Part shown: positions 18,753-27,041 of the stretch, in pieces
Layout: each line of letters opens with the position of its first letter
Position numbering within the stretch: the first letter of the stretch is position 1
Assembly: GCA_017464745.1 (NCBI GenBank)
Contig: JAFTYJ010000048.1
Coordinates: 1-64,000, forward strand
Direction: 5' to 3'
Source: Rikenellaceae bacterium
GTDB taxonomy: Bacteria; Bacteroidota; Bacteroidia; Bacteroidales; Rikenellaceae
Length of the DNA: 64,000 nt
Made by a program: the position numbers and the translations under genes
Notes under the pieces: model-generated
The model's input: the letters and a program-made list of their open reading frames with translations, nothing else
What the model was told of the DNA's origin: nothing
The model's database searches: none

Positions 18753-19306
18753 CCCCTCGCAAAGTTATTGTCGGAGTGACGGGCGCCAGCGGAAGTATCT
18801 ATGCCCGTCAGGTAATCGAGAGCCTTGTGGCGTGCCCTGCCATTGAGGAGGTGGCGGTAATTGTAAGTGCTTATGGTGGTGCTGTGGCTGCCCACGAGGG
18901 AGTTACTCTGCCCCAAGACGACAAACTGCGCTATGTTGCCCCCAACGATATGTTCGATGCCGTGGCTTCGGGCTCGGCCCGCTATGATGCAATGGCCGTG
19001 GTGCCCTGCTCGGTGGGCACGCTGGGACGTATCGCTTCGGGTGTGTCGGAGGATTTGCTGGGTCGCGCGGCCGATGTTATGCTCAAAGAGCGTCGCCGTT
19101 TGGTGCTGTGTGTGCGCGAAACCCCGTTGAGCCTTATCCACATCCAAAATATGGAGCGTGTGACTCTCGCCGGAGGTGTTATCCTGCCCGCTGCACCGTC
19201 GTTTTACAGCCATCCCGAGGACATCGAGGCTGTGTGTCGCACCGTAACCGAACGCGTGTTGAGCCTTATGGGTGTTGAGGCCGAACATTACGAATGGGGC
19301 AAATAA
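18749..19306 (+). CDS. ubiX: Flavin prenyltransferase UbiX
   Basis: Makes prenylated FMN, the cofactor of UbiD-type decarboxylases. The 185-aa product starts at the ATG overlapping the previous stop (TPRKVIVGVTGASGS), with the FMN-binding GVTGASG at 8-14. VVPCSVGTLGRIASGVSEDLL and LCVRETPLSLIHIQNM are further signatures. Bacteroidales make menaquinone rather than ubiquinone, so a UbiD-like partner elsewhere, for example in the futalosine or another pathway, is implied. Confidence 0.95.
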   Translation: MTPRKVIVGVTGASGSIYARQVIESLVACPAIEEVAVIVSAYGGAVAAHEGVTLPQDDKLRYVAPNDMFDAVASGSARYDAMAVVPCSVGTLGRIASGVSEDLLGRAADVMLKERRRLVLCVRETPLSLIHIQNMERVTLAGGVILPAAPSFYSHPEDIEAVCRTVTERVLSLMGVEAEHYEWGK

Positions 19307-19307
19307 G

Positions 19308-19338
19308 TTGGTAATAACAAAAAAAATCGCTATTTTTG
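19308..19338 (+). promoter_or_regulatory. efp promoter
   Basis: -33 TTG (19308-19310), 20-base spacer, -7 TATTTTTG (19331-19338), followed by a 39-nt A/T-rich leader to the ATG at 19378. Confidence 0.65.
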
Positions 19339-19377
19339 CGCAGTTATAACGAAATTTTAAATCAAAAACACAATATT

Positions 19378-19944
19378 ATGGCAACAACAGCTGACATCAA
19401 AATCGGAATGTGCATCGAGCTGAACAGCAAGACCTGGCAGATTATCGACTTCCAACACGTAAAGCCCGGTAAAGGCCCCGCTTTCGTGCGCACCAAACTC
19501 AAAAACCTCGAAAACGGTCGCGTGCTCGACAATACCTTCTCGGCAGGTGCTGCACTCACCCCCGTTCGCGTTGAGCGTCGCCCCTACCAATTCACCTACG
19601 AGGATGACCTGGGTGCACACTTTATGCACACCGAAACCTTCGAGGAGATTACCATCGAGCGTGACCTTATCACCAACTCGGACCTGATGGTTGATGGTCA
19701 AATCGTTGAGGTTATGTTCCACACCGACAAAGATATGGTTCTGTCGGCCGAACTTCCTCCCATCGTTGATATGGAGGTTACCTACACCGAGCCCGGTATC
19801 AAAGGTGACACCGCTTCGACCAACTCGCTCAAACCCGCTACCGTGAACACCGGCGCAACCGTTAAGGTTCCCTTGTTCATCAACACCGGTGACAAGATTC
19901 GCGTTGATACCCGCACCCGCGAGTACTACGAGCGTATCAAGTAA
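19378..19944 (+). CDS. efp: Elongation factor P
   Basis: EF-P rescues ribosomes stalled at proline runs. The 188-aa protein has the KOW-like N-terminal domain with HVKPGKGPAFVRTKL; the tip Lys of PGKG (about residue 34) is the residue modified in many bacteria. OB domains follow, ending in KIRVDTRTREYYERIK. An upstream in-frame start at 19336 would lie within the promoter region, so 19378 is preferred. Monocistronic with a strong terminator. Confidence 0.97.
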   Translation: MATTADIKIGMCIELNSKTWQIIDFQHVKPGKGPAFVRTKLKNLENGRVLDNTFSAGAALTPVRVERRPYQFTYEDDLGAHFMHTETFEEITIERDLITNSDLMVDGQIVEVMFHTDKDMVLSAELPPIVDMEVTYTEPGIKGDTASTNSLKPATVNTGATVKVPLFINTGDKIRVDTRTREYYERIK

Positions 19945-19969
19945 GAAAACTGCTTTACACAAGCATACC

Positions 19970-20009
19970 AAAAAGGCTGCTCAACCAATCGGTTGGGCAG
20001 CCTTTTGTT
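19970..20009. terminator. Bidirectional terminator between efp and nadB
   Basis: 12-bp stem (19975-19986 with 19991-20002, loop AATC) preceded by AAAA and followed by TTTTGTTT, serving both convergent genes. Confidence 0.9.
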
Positions 20010-20054
20010 TGTAGCAGATGGGGCGGGAGTGTTGCTCTCTTGCCTTTCTGTGTA

Positions 20055-21614
20055 TTAGTTTGCGGGGGGATAGTCGGTAGTGTAGTGCAGACCGACGCTC
20101 TCTTTGCGTGCTTTGGCGTGTTTGATAATCAGATAGCCGATGGTTATCAGGTTGCGCAACTCGCACAGGTTCTTGTTGAGTTTGGTCTTTTCGAATAACT
20201 CCTCGGTCTCGCGCCAGATGATTTGCAGACGGCGCTCGGCACGTTCCAGACGGAGATTCGAGCGCACGATACCCACATAGTTGCTCATAATTTGTTGCAA
20301 CTCGCGGTAGTCTTGAATGATGAGCGACATCTCCTCGGTTGCACTCGTTCCCTCGTCGTTCCAATCGGGAATACCCTCCTGCAACTGTACGCGGTCGAGC
20401 ATGGCCACGGCGTGACGTGCAGCCTGGTCGGCATAAACCACCGCCTCGATGAGCGAGTTGCTGGCCAGACGGTTGGCTCCGTGAAGTCCCGTGCACGAGG
20501 CCTCGCCCAGAGCGTACAGACGTTTGATTGAGGTCTCGCCGTTGGTGTTTACCTTCACACCGCCACAGCAGTAGTGTGCCGCAGGAACTACGGGAATGTA
20601 GTCGCGGGTGATGTCCAAACCAATCGAAAGACACTTCTGGTAGATATGCGGGAAGTGGTTACGCACCTCGTCGGGGTCTTTGAACGTAACGTCCAGATAG
20701 ACGTGGTCTTCGCCACTGATTTTGAGTTCGTGGTCAATGCTGCGAGCCACCACATCGCGCGGAGCAAGCGAGCCCATCTCGTGGTACTTGTGCATAAACT
20801 CCGTGCCGTCTTTGAGTCGCAATACAGCGCCGAAACCACGCATCGCCTCGGTAATCAGAAACGACGGACGCTCTCCCGGGTTGTAGAGCGAGGTGGGGTG
20901 GAACTGAATGAATTCCATATTGTCGATAATACCTTTGGCTCGGTGAACCATTGCTATGCCGTCGCCTGTGGCAACCAGCGGATTGGTGGTCGCGTTGTAG
21001 ATGTTGCCCACGCCACCTGTTGCCACAACGGTGAATTTTGCACGCAGGGTTATGGTTTGATGACTCTTTAAGTCGAGCACATAGGCTCCAAAACAGGCTA
21101 TACCTTTGGTATGTTTGGTGACAAATTCGCCCAGGTGGTGCTGCGTGAGCAGGTCGATAGCGAAGTGATTTTCGAGGATTGTGATGTTGGGATGCGAGCG
21201 TGCGCTGGCCACGAGTGCTCGTTCGATTTCGGCTCCTGTGAGGTCTTTGTGGTGGAGGATTCGGTGTTCGGAGTGTCCGCCCTCGCGGTGGAGTTCGTAT
21301 TTGCCGTCGGCGGTTTTGTCGAAGTTGGTTCCCCACGCCACAAGGTCGGCGATAAGTTCGGGAGCGCGTCGCACCACGAGTTCCACGGCTTGTTGGTCGC
21401 ACTTGCCTGCGCCACACACCAGTGTGTCGTGAATATGTTTCTCGAAGGAGTCTTTCTCGTCGGTCACCGAGCAGATTCCGCCTTGTGCATAGTTGGTGTT
21501 ACATTGGTCGATTTCGCCTTTGGTGACGACCACCACTTTGCCATATTCGGCTGCTTTGAGCGCGAAACTAAGTCCTGCCGCGCCGCTACCAATCACAAGA
21601 AAATCGGTATCCAT
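20055..21614 (-). CDS. nadB: L-aspartate oxidase
   Basis: FAD enzyme that oxidises aspartate to iminoaspartate, the first step of de novo NAD synthesis. From the ATG at 21614 it has 519 aa, starting MDTDFLVIGSGAAGLS (FAD Rossmann motif). The EGGHSEHRILHHKDLTG and HYCCGGVKVNTNGET blocks and ASCTGLHGANRLASNSL support NadB rather than fumarate reductase. The longer frame to 21683 would include the promoter. NadA and NadC are not in this window. Confidence 0.95.
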   Translation of the reverse strand: MDTDFLVIGSGAAGLSFALKAAEYGKVVVVTKGEIDQCNTNYAQGGICSVTDEKDSFEKHIHDTLVCGAGKCDQQAVELVVRRAPELIADLVAWGTNFDKTADGKYELHREGGHSEHRILHHKDLTGAEIERALVASARSHPNITILENHFAIDLLTQHHLGEFVTKHTKGIACFGAYVLDLKSHQTITLRAKFTVVATGGVGNIYNATTNPLVATGDGIAMVHRAKGIIDNMEFIQFHPTSLYNPGERPSFLITEAMRGFGAVLRLKDGTEFMHKYHEMGSLAPRDVVARSIDHELKISGEDHVYLDVTFKDPDEVRNHFPHIYQKCLSIGLDITRDYIPVVPAAHYCCGGVKVNTNGETSIKRLYALGEASCTGLHGANRLASNSLIEAVVYADQAARHAVAMLDRVQLQEGIPDWNDEGTSATEEMSLIIQDYRELQQIMSNYVGIVRSNLRLERAERRLQIIWRETEELFEKTKLNKNLCELRNLITIGYLIIKHAKARKESVGLHYTTDYPPAN

Positions 21615-21640
21615 AAAGTGTGAGTTAATTGTTGTTTCCG

Positions 21641-21668
21641 CAAAGTTATAAAGTTTTTTGTAACTTTG
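21641..21668. promoter_or_regulatory. Divergent nadB/xerD promoters forming an inverted repeat
   Basis: CAAAGTTA (21641-21648; TAACTTTG on minus, for nadB) and TAACTTTG (21661-21668, plus, for xerD) are exact inverted copies 12 bases apart. Each is a full -7 element, so polymerases on the two strands would compete. Confidence 0.65.
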
Positions 21669-21696
21669 TCCAACATTTATCACAAATCAGCGCACT

Positions 21697-22602
21697 ATGG
21701 CCGACAATCCCAAATCGTGGAAACGACTTCTGGCTCGATATGAGCAGTTCCTCCGACTCGAAAAGAACCTGTCGGACAACACCGTTGCGGCCTATATGAG
21801 CGACCTTGCGCACCTTCGCCGCCGAGCCGCCGAGGAGGGGGTTACACCGCGTTGGGTATCGCGTGCAATGGTCGAGAGTCTTATGGCCGAGCAGTATGAC
21901 TTGGGGCACACCCCGCGTACCCAAGCCCGTATGTTGAGCAGTGTGAAGGGATTTTTCAACTTTCTGCTGATGGAGGAGATAATCGATGAGTCGCCTGCGC
22001 AGTTTGTTGAAGGGCCGCGTATTCCGCGAGAATTGCCCGATGTACTCACTCCCGACGAGGTGAATCGACTGATTGATGCTGCGGCCACACACCCTACCAA
22101 CGGAGTGCGCAATGCTGCGATGTTGGAGATGATGTATAGTTCGGGACTTCGGGTGTCCGAACTTACGGGACTCTGTTTTTCGGATATTTTTGCCGACGAC
22201 GGCTATGTGCGTGTCACGGGCAAGGGCGACAAACAGCGCCTTGTGCCGATGAGCCAGGCGGCCATAGATATGATTCGGGAGTATCGCGACACAGCACGTC
22301 CCGAGGCTAATTCCGACTATGTTTTTCTGAATCAGCGCCGCAAACCTCTGTCGCGTGTTATGGTGTTCTATATCATCAAGCAGGCGGCTGCCGATGCGGG
22401 CATTACTCGTGAGGTGAGCCCCCACACACTGCGACATAGTTTTGCTACCCACCTGCTGGCAGGCGGAGCGAGTATCTCGCAGGTGCAGGATATGCTCGGT
22501 CACGAATCAATCACCACCACCGAAATCTATACCCACGTCGATGTGACCGATACCGAGAAGACCCTCGAAGAGTCACATCCGCTCAATGGTGGCGTGTTTT
22601 AG
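21697..22602 (+). CDS. xerD: Tyrosine recombinase XerD
   Basis: Site-specific recombinase that resolves chromosome dimers at dif with XerC. The 301-aa protein has the SAM-like N-terminal domain (about 10-95) and a catalytic domain with all key residues: R152, K176, H243, R246, H269 and Tyr278 as nucleophile in EIYTHVD. Length and the lack of mobile neighbours favour the housekeeping enzyme over an element integrase. It stops with TAG, 4 bases from the convergent DUF4465 gene, with no terminator between. Confidence 0.93.
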   Translation: MADNPKSWKRLLARYEQFLRLEKNLSDNTVAAYMSDLAHLRRRAAEEGVTPRWVSRAMVESLMAEQYDLGHTPRTQARMLSSVKGFFNFLLMEEIIDESPAQFVEGPRIPRELPDVLTPDEVNRLIDAAATHPTNGVRNAAMLEMMYSSGLRVSELTGLCFSDIFADDGYVRVTGKGDKQRLVPMSQAAIDMIREYRDTARPEANSDYVFLNQRRKPLSRVMVFYIIKQAAADAGITREVSPHTLRHSFATHLLAGGASISQVQDMLGHESITTTEIYTHVDVTDTEKTLEESHPLNGGVF

Positions 22603-22606
22603 AGAG

Positions 22607-23347
22607 TTATCGAATCTGATACTTTAAATCGTCAATACATACGTATGTCGGGGCGTTGATACCCCACTCACCCACGTCGGTGGTCGTGAAACGGAACTCT
22701 ATGCGGTCAACCGTACCCAGCGGTGTGAGGTCGATTGTGCGCCAAGTGGTAATGCGCTCTTTGCCCTCGGCCAAAGTAACCTCCACTTCGCCCGTCTGTG
22801 CGTTGCCTTTGTGTCCGCTGATTACGACCGCGAGTTTGTCGGTGTCGTCCCATTGCGAATAGGCATCTGTGCCCGAGGTGTAACACTCCACGGTGGTGCT
22901 GTTGGTGAGTTTCACGCTTTGGGGTGCTGCTGCGTGGTCGAAACGAATGGTCGGCACGTATTGGTCTTTGCTGTAATCCGAGAAGTAGCAGACGGCAAAG
23001 ACGTTGCCCGATACGGGCGGAAGCGGGCAGTTGTATTGGTGCAGATAACCTTCCAAATACTCCGAGCCTACGTTACGACTGAATGCCCAACCCCACCAGA
23101 AACCCGAAGTAGCATCGGTCCAAGTGCTGAATGTTGCACCGTTTTGTTGGGCGGTGAGAATGTCGTAGGTGTTGGTCTGGTCGTTAGTTCCGCTGTCGGT
23201 CCCCGTGCCGTAGCCGTTGTCGGAGGTTGCCATCTGCTCGAAGTCGATGGTGATTTGTCCCGAAGGGGTAGCAGTGCCGGGGCCGTCCACTTGGCACGAC
23301 CATAGTGTTGCGGCCATAAGTGTAAGGCCGAGAATAGTTTTGCGCAT
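22607..23347 (-). CDS. DUF4465 domain lipoprotein
   Basis: Predicted lipoprotein of 246 aa with lipobox LWSC at Cys18. The remainder matches the pattern of DUF4465 proteins: TFSTWTDATSGFWWGWAFSRN, then FAVCYFSDYSKDQYVPTIRF and a C-terminal WGINAPTYVCIDDLKYQI. The domain is thought to be a beta-sandwich exported by Bacteroidetes; its ligand is unknown. A -7 TACCTTTG lies on minus at 23388-23395. Confidence 0.82.
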   Translation of the reverse strand: MRKTILGLTLMAATLWSCQVDGPGTATPSGQITIDFEQMATSDNGYGTGTDSGTNDQTNTYDILTAQQNGATFSTWTDATSGFWWGWAFSRNVGSEYLEGYLHQYNCPLPPVSGNVFAVCYFSDYSKDQYVPTIRFDHAAAPQSVKLTNSTTVECYTSGTDAYSQWDDTDKLAVVISGHKGNAQTGEVEVTLAEGKERITTWRTIDLTPLGTVDRIEFRFTTTDVGEWGINAPTYVCIDDLKYQIR

Positions 23348-23387
23348 AGTTCAAAAAATTACCGCCACGGACACTCCGCAGCGGTAA

Positions 23388-23395
23388 CAAAGGTA
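23388..23395 (-). promoter_or_regulatory. Promoter -7 of the DUF4465 gene
   Basis: TACCTTTG on the minus strand, 40 bases before the ATG. Confidence 0.5.
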
Positions 23396-23418
23396 TAGTT
23401 TTTTGGGCGAATAATCAA

Positions 23419-24741
23419 CTATTCCACCTCTTTGTGGTTAATCGAGATGACGTACACGCCCGAGGCTCGCTCGTCGATGTTGATTACCACATCCCGATTG
23501 TTGTCGTCTTTGGCCTGAATGACGTGATGTGTTGTCGAGGTGCTGTCGGGGTTCATACTCGTGTAGTGGTAGTAGCGCGCGTCGTGTATAGACTCCAAGT
23601 CGAGTTCGTCCAAAGCCTCAAACAGGGCGTTTTCGTCCAAATTGTCGAGTTGCTCCTCCAAGAGTTCCAACTGTTCGCGCAGATTGAGATTGTCGGCCGA
23701 CGAGGGTTGTTGCACGGCCTTGATACCAAAGAGTGTGAGTGCGGCAATCCACACGGCGACGATAACGGCAATGACCCAGCCTCGAATGCGACCACCAAAG
23801 GCAAACACAAACAGTGCATAGTCCAATATCAGCCACGGCAACGATATAAGTCCCACGACAAACCACATAACCCATAGCATATTGCCGAACACGCCTGAGA
23901 TTATTTCCAATTCGGTATCAAAATCGGCCATCCACTCCCACGAGCAATTTGCAATCGACGCGGTGGTCATCACGCCAATCATTGCGAGCCACGACAGCAA
24001 TACCCACACAGCGGCAAACCCTGCCAACACGCGCAGAATTACCAACAATGCACTGCGACCCGAATCAACGGCTTGGGCCTCGCGTGAGGCCTGCATACGA
24101 CCCTCGGGTGTAGGGGTGGCTTCGGCTTGGAAGTTTCGGTGGATTGACTCCGAGGTTATCTTCTCGCCGCGACCTTCGAGTTTTTGTCGAGGGGTGCGTG
24201 CCAACGGAATTATAATCCACAGCGCAATGTAGATAATGCTCGACAGAAACATCCACGACAGGTCGGTTGAGATGTGAACAAAGTGGGTCGAGAAACTTAA
24301 TATGTGGCTTAAAATACTGAAAAATATAGCCAGAAACAGCGGTGTGATAAATCCCAAACGCAACCACATCGGGTTGATGTTCCAATACTGTCCCATACCT
24401 GCGCACACACCACCCAAGATGCGTCCTTCGCGCCAACGGTGCAGGCGGCGGGGAATATGGGCTTGTGGCTCGGTTTTGTGCGGTTCCTGCTCTCCTTCGG
24501 GCGAGCCGAGTTGGGCGATGATAACGTTGATTTTGGTCAGCGATACCACTTGGCGATACGACTGCTCCGAGAGAATCAACTCGGCAATACGGCCCTCGAT
24601 GTCGGCAATGATTTCGGCACCATTGGGGTCGTTGTCGTAGGCGCGGTGCAGCGAGGCGATGTAGGCTTCGAGTGCGGCGTAGGCATCGTCGTCAAGGGTG
24701 AAGCCGATACCGGCAAGACTTATGTTACGGGTCTGTTTCAT
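23419..24741 (-). CDS. PspC domain membrane protein (long)
   Basis: Membrane protein of 440 aa related to phage-shock-protein C. Residues 1-80 form a conserved cytoplasmic module (FTLDDDAYAALEAYI, EIIADIEGRIAELIL) shared with the small PspC gene at 25099. A PspC domain follows at about 97-175 (REGRILGGVCAGMGQYWNINPMWLRL), then several membrane segments and a C-terminal extracytoplasmic region with a short Leu/Glu-rich coiled coil (near 345-380). It is last in a PspC-PadR-PspC operon, 6 bases after the regulator, so it probably answers envelope stress under PadR control. Confidence 0.87.
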   Translation of the reverse strand: MKQTRNISLAGIGFTLDDDAYAALEAYIASLHRAYDNDPNGAEIIADIEGRIAELILSEQSYRQVVSLTKINVIIAQLGSPEGEQEPHKTEPQAHIPRRLHRWREGRILGGVCAGMGQYWNINPMWLRLGFITPLFLAIFFSILSHILSFSTHFVHISTDLSWMFLSSIIYIALWIIIPLARTPRQKLEGRGEKITSESIHRNFQAEATPTPEGRMQASREAQAVDSGRSALLVILRVLAGFAAVWVLLSWLAMIGVMTTASIANCSWEWMADFDTELEIISGVFGNMLWVMWFVVGLISLPWLILDYALFVFAFGGRIRGWVIAVIVAVWIAALTLFGIKAVQQPSSADNLNLREQLELLEEQLDNLDENALFEALDELDLESIHDARYYHYTSMNPDSTSTTHHVIQAKDDNNRDVVINIDERASGVYVISINHKEVE

Positions 24742-24747
24742 AGCGTG

Positions 24748-25095
24748 TTAGTTTTTGGAGTTTCGAATCGCGTTAATTTGGTCGACCATTTCGTCCCACG
24801 AGCGGTCGAGTGCTTGGAGTGCTTCGTGTCCGAGATCGGTCAGGCCGTAGTATTTGCGTGGCGGACCTTGGGGCGACTCCTGCCAACGGTACGAGAGCAA
24901 TCCCTGATTTTTGAGCCTTGCCAGCAGAGGATACAGCGTGCCCTCGACCACAATCATATCCGAGGATTTCAACTCTCCCAGAATTTGTGGTGCATAGGCG
25001 TCCTCGCGCGAGAGAATCAACAGGATACAATATTCGAGGATTCCCCGTCGCATCTGGGTCTTGACAGTGTCGAGTTCGATGTTTCGGATGTTCAT
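24748..25095 (-). CDS. PadR family transcriptional regulator
   Basis: Winged-helix repressor of 115 aa, the length of PadR subfamily-2 proteins. TQMRRGILEYCILLILSRED, then VVEGTLYPLLARLKNQGLLSYRW (recognition helix and wing) and PRKYYGLTDLGHEAL are diagnostic. It lies between two PspC genes with 3- and 6-base junctions, so it most likely represses its own operon. The inducing signal cannot be told from sequence. Confidence 0.93.
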   Translation of the reverse strand: MNIRNIELDTVKTQMRRGILEYCILLILSREDAYAPQILGELKSSDMIVVEGTLYPLLARLKNQGLLSYRWQESPQGPPRKYYGLTDLGHEALQALDRSWDEMVDQINAIRNSKN

Positions 25096-25098
25096 AGG

Positions 25099-25608
25099 TT
25101 ACCTCCTTTCGTTTTGGTTTTGGTATTGCTCCACCTCGCTCTCCTCGGGCAGACAAATCCACATAATGATATAAATCCACACTCCCGCAGTACCCAAAAT
25201 GACGGCCAAAACTGCAATTACACGAATCAGCGTGGGGTCGATGTCCAAATGACGACCCAGACCCGAACATACTCCCGCAATCATACGGTCGTCTTTGGGA
25301 CGCGACAGACGTTGGCGATCGTTGTCGGTGTCGGAGGTGTTGGTGGTCTTGCGGTCGCCAAACTCCTCGGGGCGGCCGATGCGTGCGGTGGTGCGGCGTG
25401 CCATCTCGGCCGTCACAACCTGCATAGGCGACGACAGTTCCTCGTTCAGCAGGTCGGCAATACGCGCCTCGACATCCTCCAATATGCAGGAGTTGGATGC
25501 GTCGAGCCTCGAACGGATGTCGTTCAGATAGCGTTCGAGAATCAGGTAGGCGTCCTCGTCAATGGTGAATGCAAGCGAGCCGATATTGGCGTTGATTGTC
25601 TTTTTCAT
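25099..25608 (-). CDS. PspC domain membrane protein (short)
   Basis: 169-aa protein, first gene of the operon. Residues 1-85 carry the same module as the long PspC protein (FTIDEDAYLILERYL, EDVEARIADLL), joined by a polar linker to a PspC domain (RMIAGVCSGLGRHLDIDPTLIRV) with one or two membrane segments. It ends with a charged tail. A promoter -7 TATCTTTG lies on minus at 25644-25651. The pair of related membrane proteins around a PadR repressor suggests two outputs of one sensor circuit. Confidence 0.88.
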   Translation of the reverse strand: MKKTINANIGSLAFTIDEDAYLILERYLNDIRSRLDASNSCILEDVEARIADLLNEELSSPMQVVTAEMARRTTARIGRPEEFGDRKTTNTSDTDNDRQRLSRPKDDRMIAGVCSGLGRHLDIDPTLIRVIAVLAVILGTAGVWIYIIMWICLPEESEVEQYQNQNERR

Positions 25609-25643
25609 AACTATGAAGTGTATTTTCGGGTTGTTGTCTGTCG

Positions 25644-25651
25644 CAAAGATA
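25644..25651 (-). promoter_or_regulatory. Promoter -7 of the PspC-PadR-PspC operon
   Basis: TATCTTTG on the minus strand, 36 bases before the ATG. I could not pick out a PadR operator by eye. Confidence 0.55.
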
Positions 25652-25659
25652 TAATAAAA

Positions 25660-26061
25660 TTCTAATACTTGGTATCACATAGTAGTGTTTTTTTTCAAAA
25701 ACGTGCAAAAAAGTTTTTCGGCAGAGGTGATTTTTGGGGGAGGGGGAGAGTGAATAAAGGTGTTTGTAGAGAGTGCGAAATTGGCGGACAAAAAGAATGT
25801 TGCCGACGAAATAAGTAAATCGTTGGCGACGAGCGAAATTTTTGGGTGTTGAAAAATGTTCGTTGGCGCTTGAAAATGTATAATTTCGAAAATCCACAAA
25901 AGTGCTTCAAAACGAAAGTCAGAACTTTGGTCGATATAATTTGGCTATTTGTCTATAAAATTGTTTATTTTGTCTTTATTAAGGTTGTAATGTATTGAAA
26001 ATCAGCAGTTTACCCCCCCCTGCAAAAATGTTCACTTTTTGGGAAAATTGTTGCCTAAACG
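25660..26061. other. AT-rich non-coding region upstream of the fimbrial operon
   Basis: About 400 bases with no credible gene; minus-strand open frames here lack any recognisable protein and overlap a real gene start. It has a C8 homopolymer (26013-26020), a G5-A-G5 run (25736-25746) and many T/A runs. The size and position suggest regulatory DNA for the fimbrial genes. Confidence 0.5.
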
Positions 26062-26094
26062 TTTGGAATTTTGGTTTCGAATGTAGTATCTTTG
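26062..26094 (+). promoter_or_regulatory. Fimbrial operon promoter
   Basis: -33 TTTG (26062-26065), 21-base spacer, -7 TATCTTTG (26087-26094). The transcript would start near 26101, about 340 nt before the first fimbrial gene. Confidence 0.68.
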
Positions 26095-26099
26095 TATCA

Positions 26100-26441
26100 G
26101 GCCCACCAGGGAGTGGGACGAAAAAGAACCTTCCGACACGGATTCGGACCGTTCGAGAAAGTGCCCAAACAAGAGAAAATAAAGAGAGCGCATTATTCGA
26201 CTAACAGCGATGCGCGGTGCTGAGAGGGTAAGGTGTCTATCGGTTCTGCCACCAACACAGAGTCGTAACCCTGAGGAGAGTGACGAGAGGGGGATATATC
26301 CTGTAAGAGTACATAGATCGGGCGGAAGATGCTTGATGTGGGAGGATTTTGATGAATTGTAAGATTTATCAGTCCTGATTTGTTGGTTCTATATATATAA
26401 ATAGGTATCCGCATTTGAAAACGATATTTGATAGAATGCTT
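26100..26441 (+). promoter_or_regulatory. Long structured fimbrial leader RNA
   Basis: Untranslated leader of about 340 nt between the promoter and the DUF3575 gene. It holds several local hairpins: CCCAC/GTGGG (26102-26106, 26113-26117), TCCGA/TCGGA (26132-26136, 26144-26148), GCGCAT/ATGCGC (26188-26193, 26210-26215), and AGGGT/ACCCT (26225-26229, 26268-26272) enclosing GTGT/ACAC. No known riboswitch, tmRNA, SRP or RNase P signature was recognised. It could be a cis-regulator or a separate small RNA. Confidence 0.4.
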
Positions 26442-27026
26442 ATGAAAAAGCTTTTGCTGACAATTTTTGGTTTGATTGCCGTTTGCTCGGTTGAGAAGGC
26501 GTATGCGCAGGACTGGGCAATCAAAACCAACCTATTCTACGATGCTACAACGACAATGAACCTTGGCGTTGAGGTTGCACTTGCCGAGAAGTGGACGTTT
26601 GACTTCTCTGGTAACTGGAACCCCTACCAATTCAAAAACAACAAGAAATGGAAGCATTGGCTCGTCCAACCGGAGGCACGTTATTGGTTGTGTCACCGTT
26701 TCGACGGCCATTTTTTTGCTGCACACCTTGTTGGCGGTCAGTACAATATCGGTAATGTTCACAATCTGCCCGATTTCTTGGGTACTCCCTTCTCGCAATT
26801 GGAGGACTATCGCTTCTATGGTTGGTTTGCAGGTGCGGGTGTTGGCTATGGCTACGCTTGGATGCTGGGCGAACACTGGAACTTGGAGGCCGAGATAGGT
26901 CTGGGTGTTGTGTACTCGGGCTACGAGAAATACTACTGCCCCCGCTGTGGCGAGAAAATCGGCGCCGACGACCACATCTACTACGGTGTGACCAAGGCTG
27001 CAATCAACCTGGTGTACCTTTTCTAA
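26442..27026 (+). CDS. DUF3575 protein, first gene of fimbrial operon
   Basis: Exported outer-membrane-like protein of 194 aa. After a signal peptide (about 1-23, ending AYAQ) the sequence WAIKTNLFYDATTTMNLGVEVALAEKWT is the DUF3575 hallmark, followed by alternating strands typical of a small beta-barrel. A PRCGEKIGADDH segment holds a Cys pair (YYCPRCGE). DUF3575 and DUF3868 genes commonly precede Mfa1-type fimbrillin genes in Bacteroidales, so a role in fimbrial biogenesis is inferred. An ATG at 26436 (two extra residues) or 26415 is possible. Confidence 0.85.
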   Translation: MKKLLLTIFGLIAVCSVEKAYAQDWAIKTNLFYDATTTMNLGVEVALAEKWTFDFSGNWNPYQFKNNKKWKHWLVQPEARYWLCHRFDGHFFAAHLVGGQYNIGNVHNLPDFLGTPFSQLEDYRFYGWFAGAGVGYGYAWMLGEHWNLEAEIGLGVVYSGYEKYYCPRCGEKIGADDHIYYGVTKAAINLVYLF

Positions 27027-27041
27027 AAAAGAGAGTTAGTT

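Noticed and set aside
21697-22602. Integrase of a mobile element or fimbrial-promoter invertase
   Set aside because: Length, residues and setting fit housekeeping XerD, and no paired inverted repeats flanking the fimbrial promoter were found.
25559-25910. Small minus-strand genes upstream of the fimbrial operon
   Set aside because: The frames overlap the start of the short PspC gene and its promoter, and their products are rich in Phe/His/Lys without conserved pattern.
26100-26441. tmRNA, SRP RNA, RNase P or a known riboswitch
   Set aside because: None of the conserved sequence signatures of these RNAs was found, so it is left as an unassigned leader.
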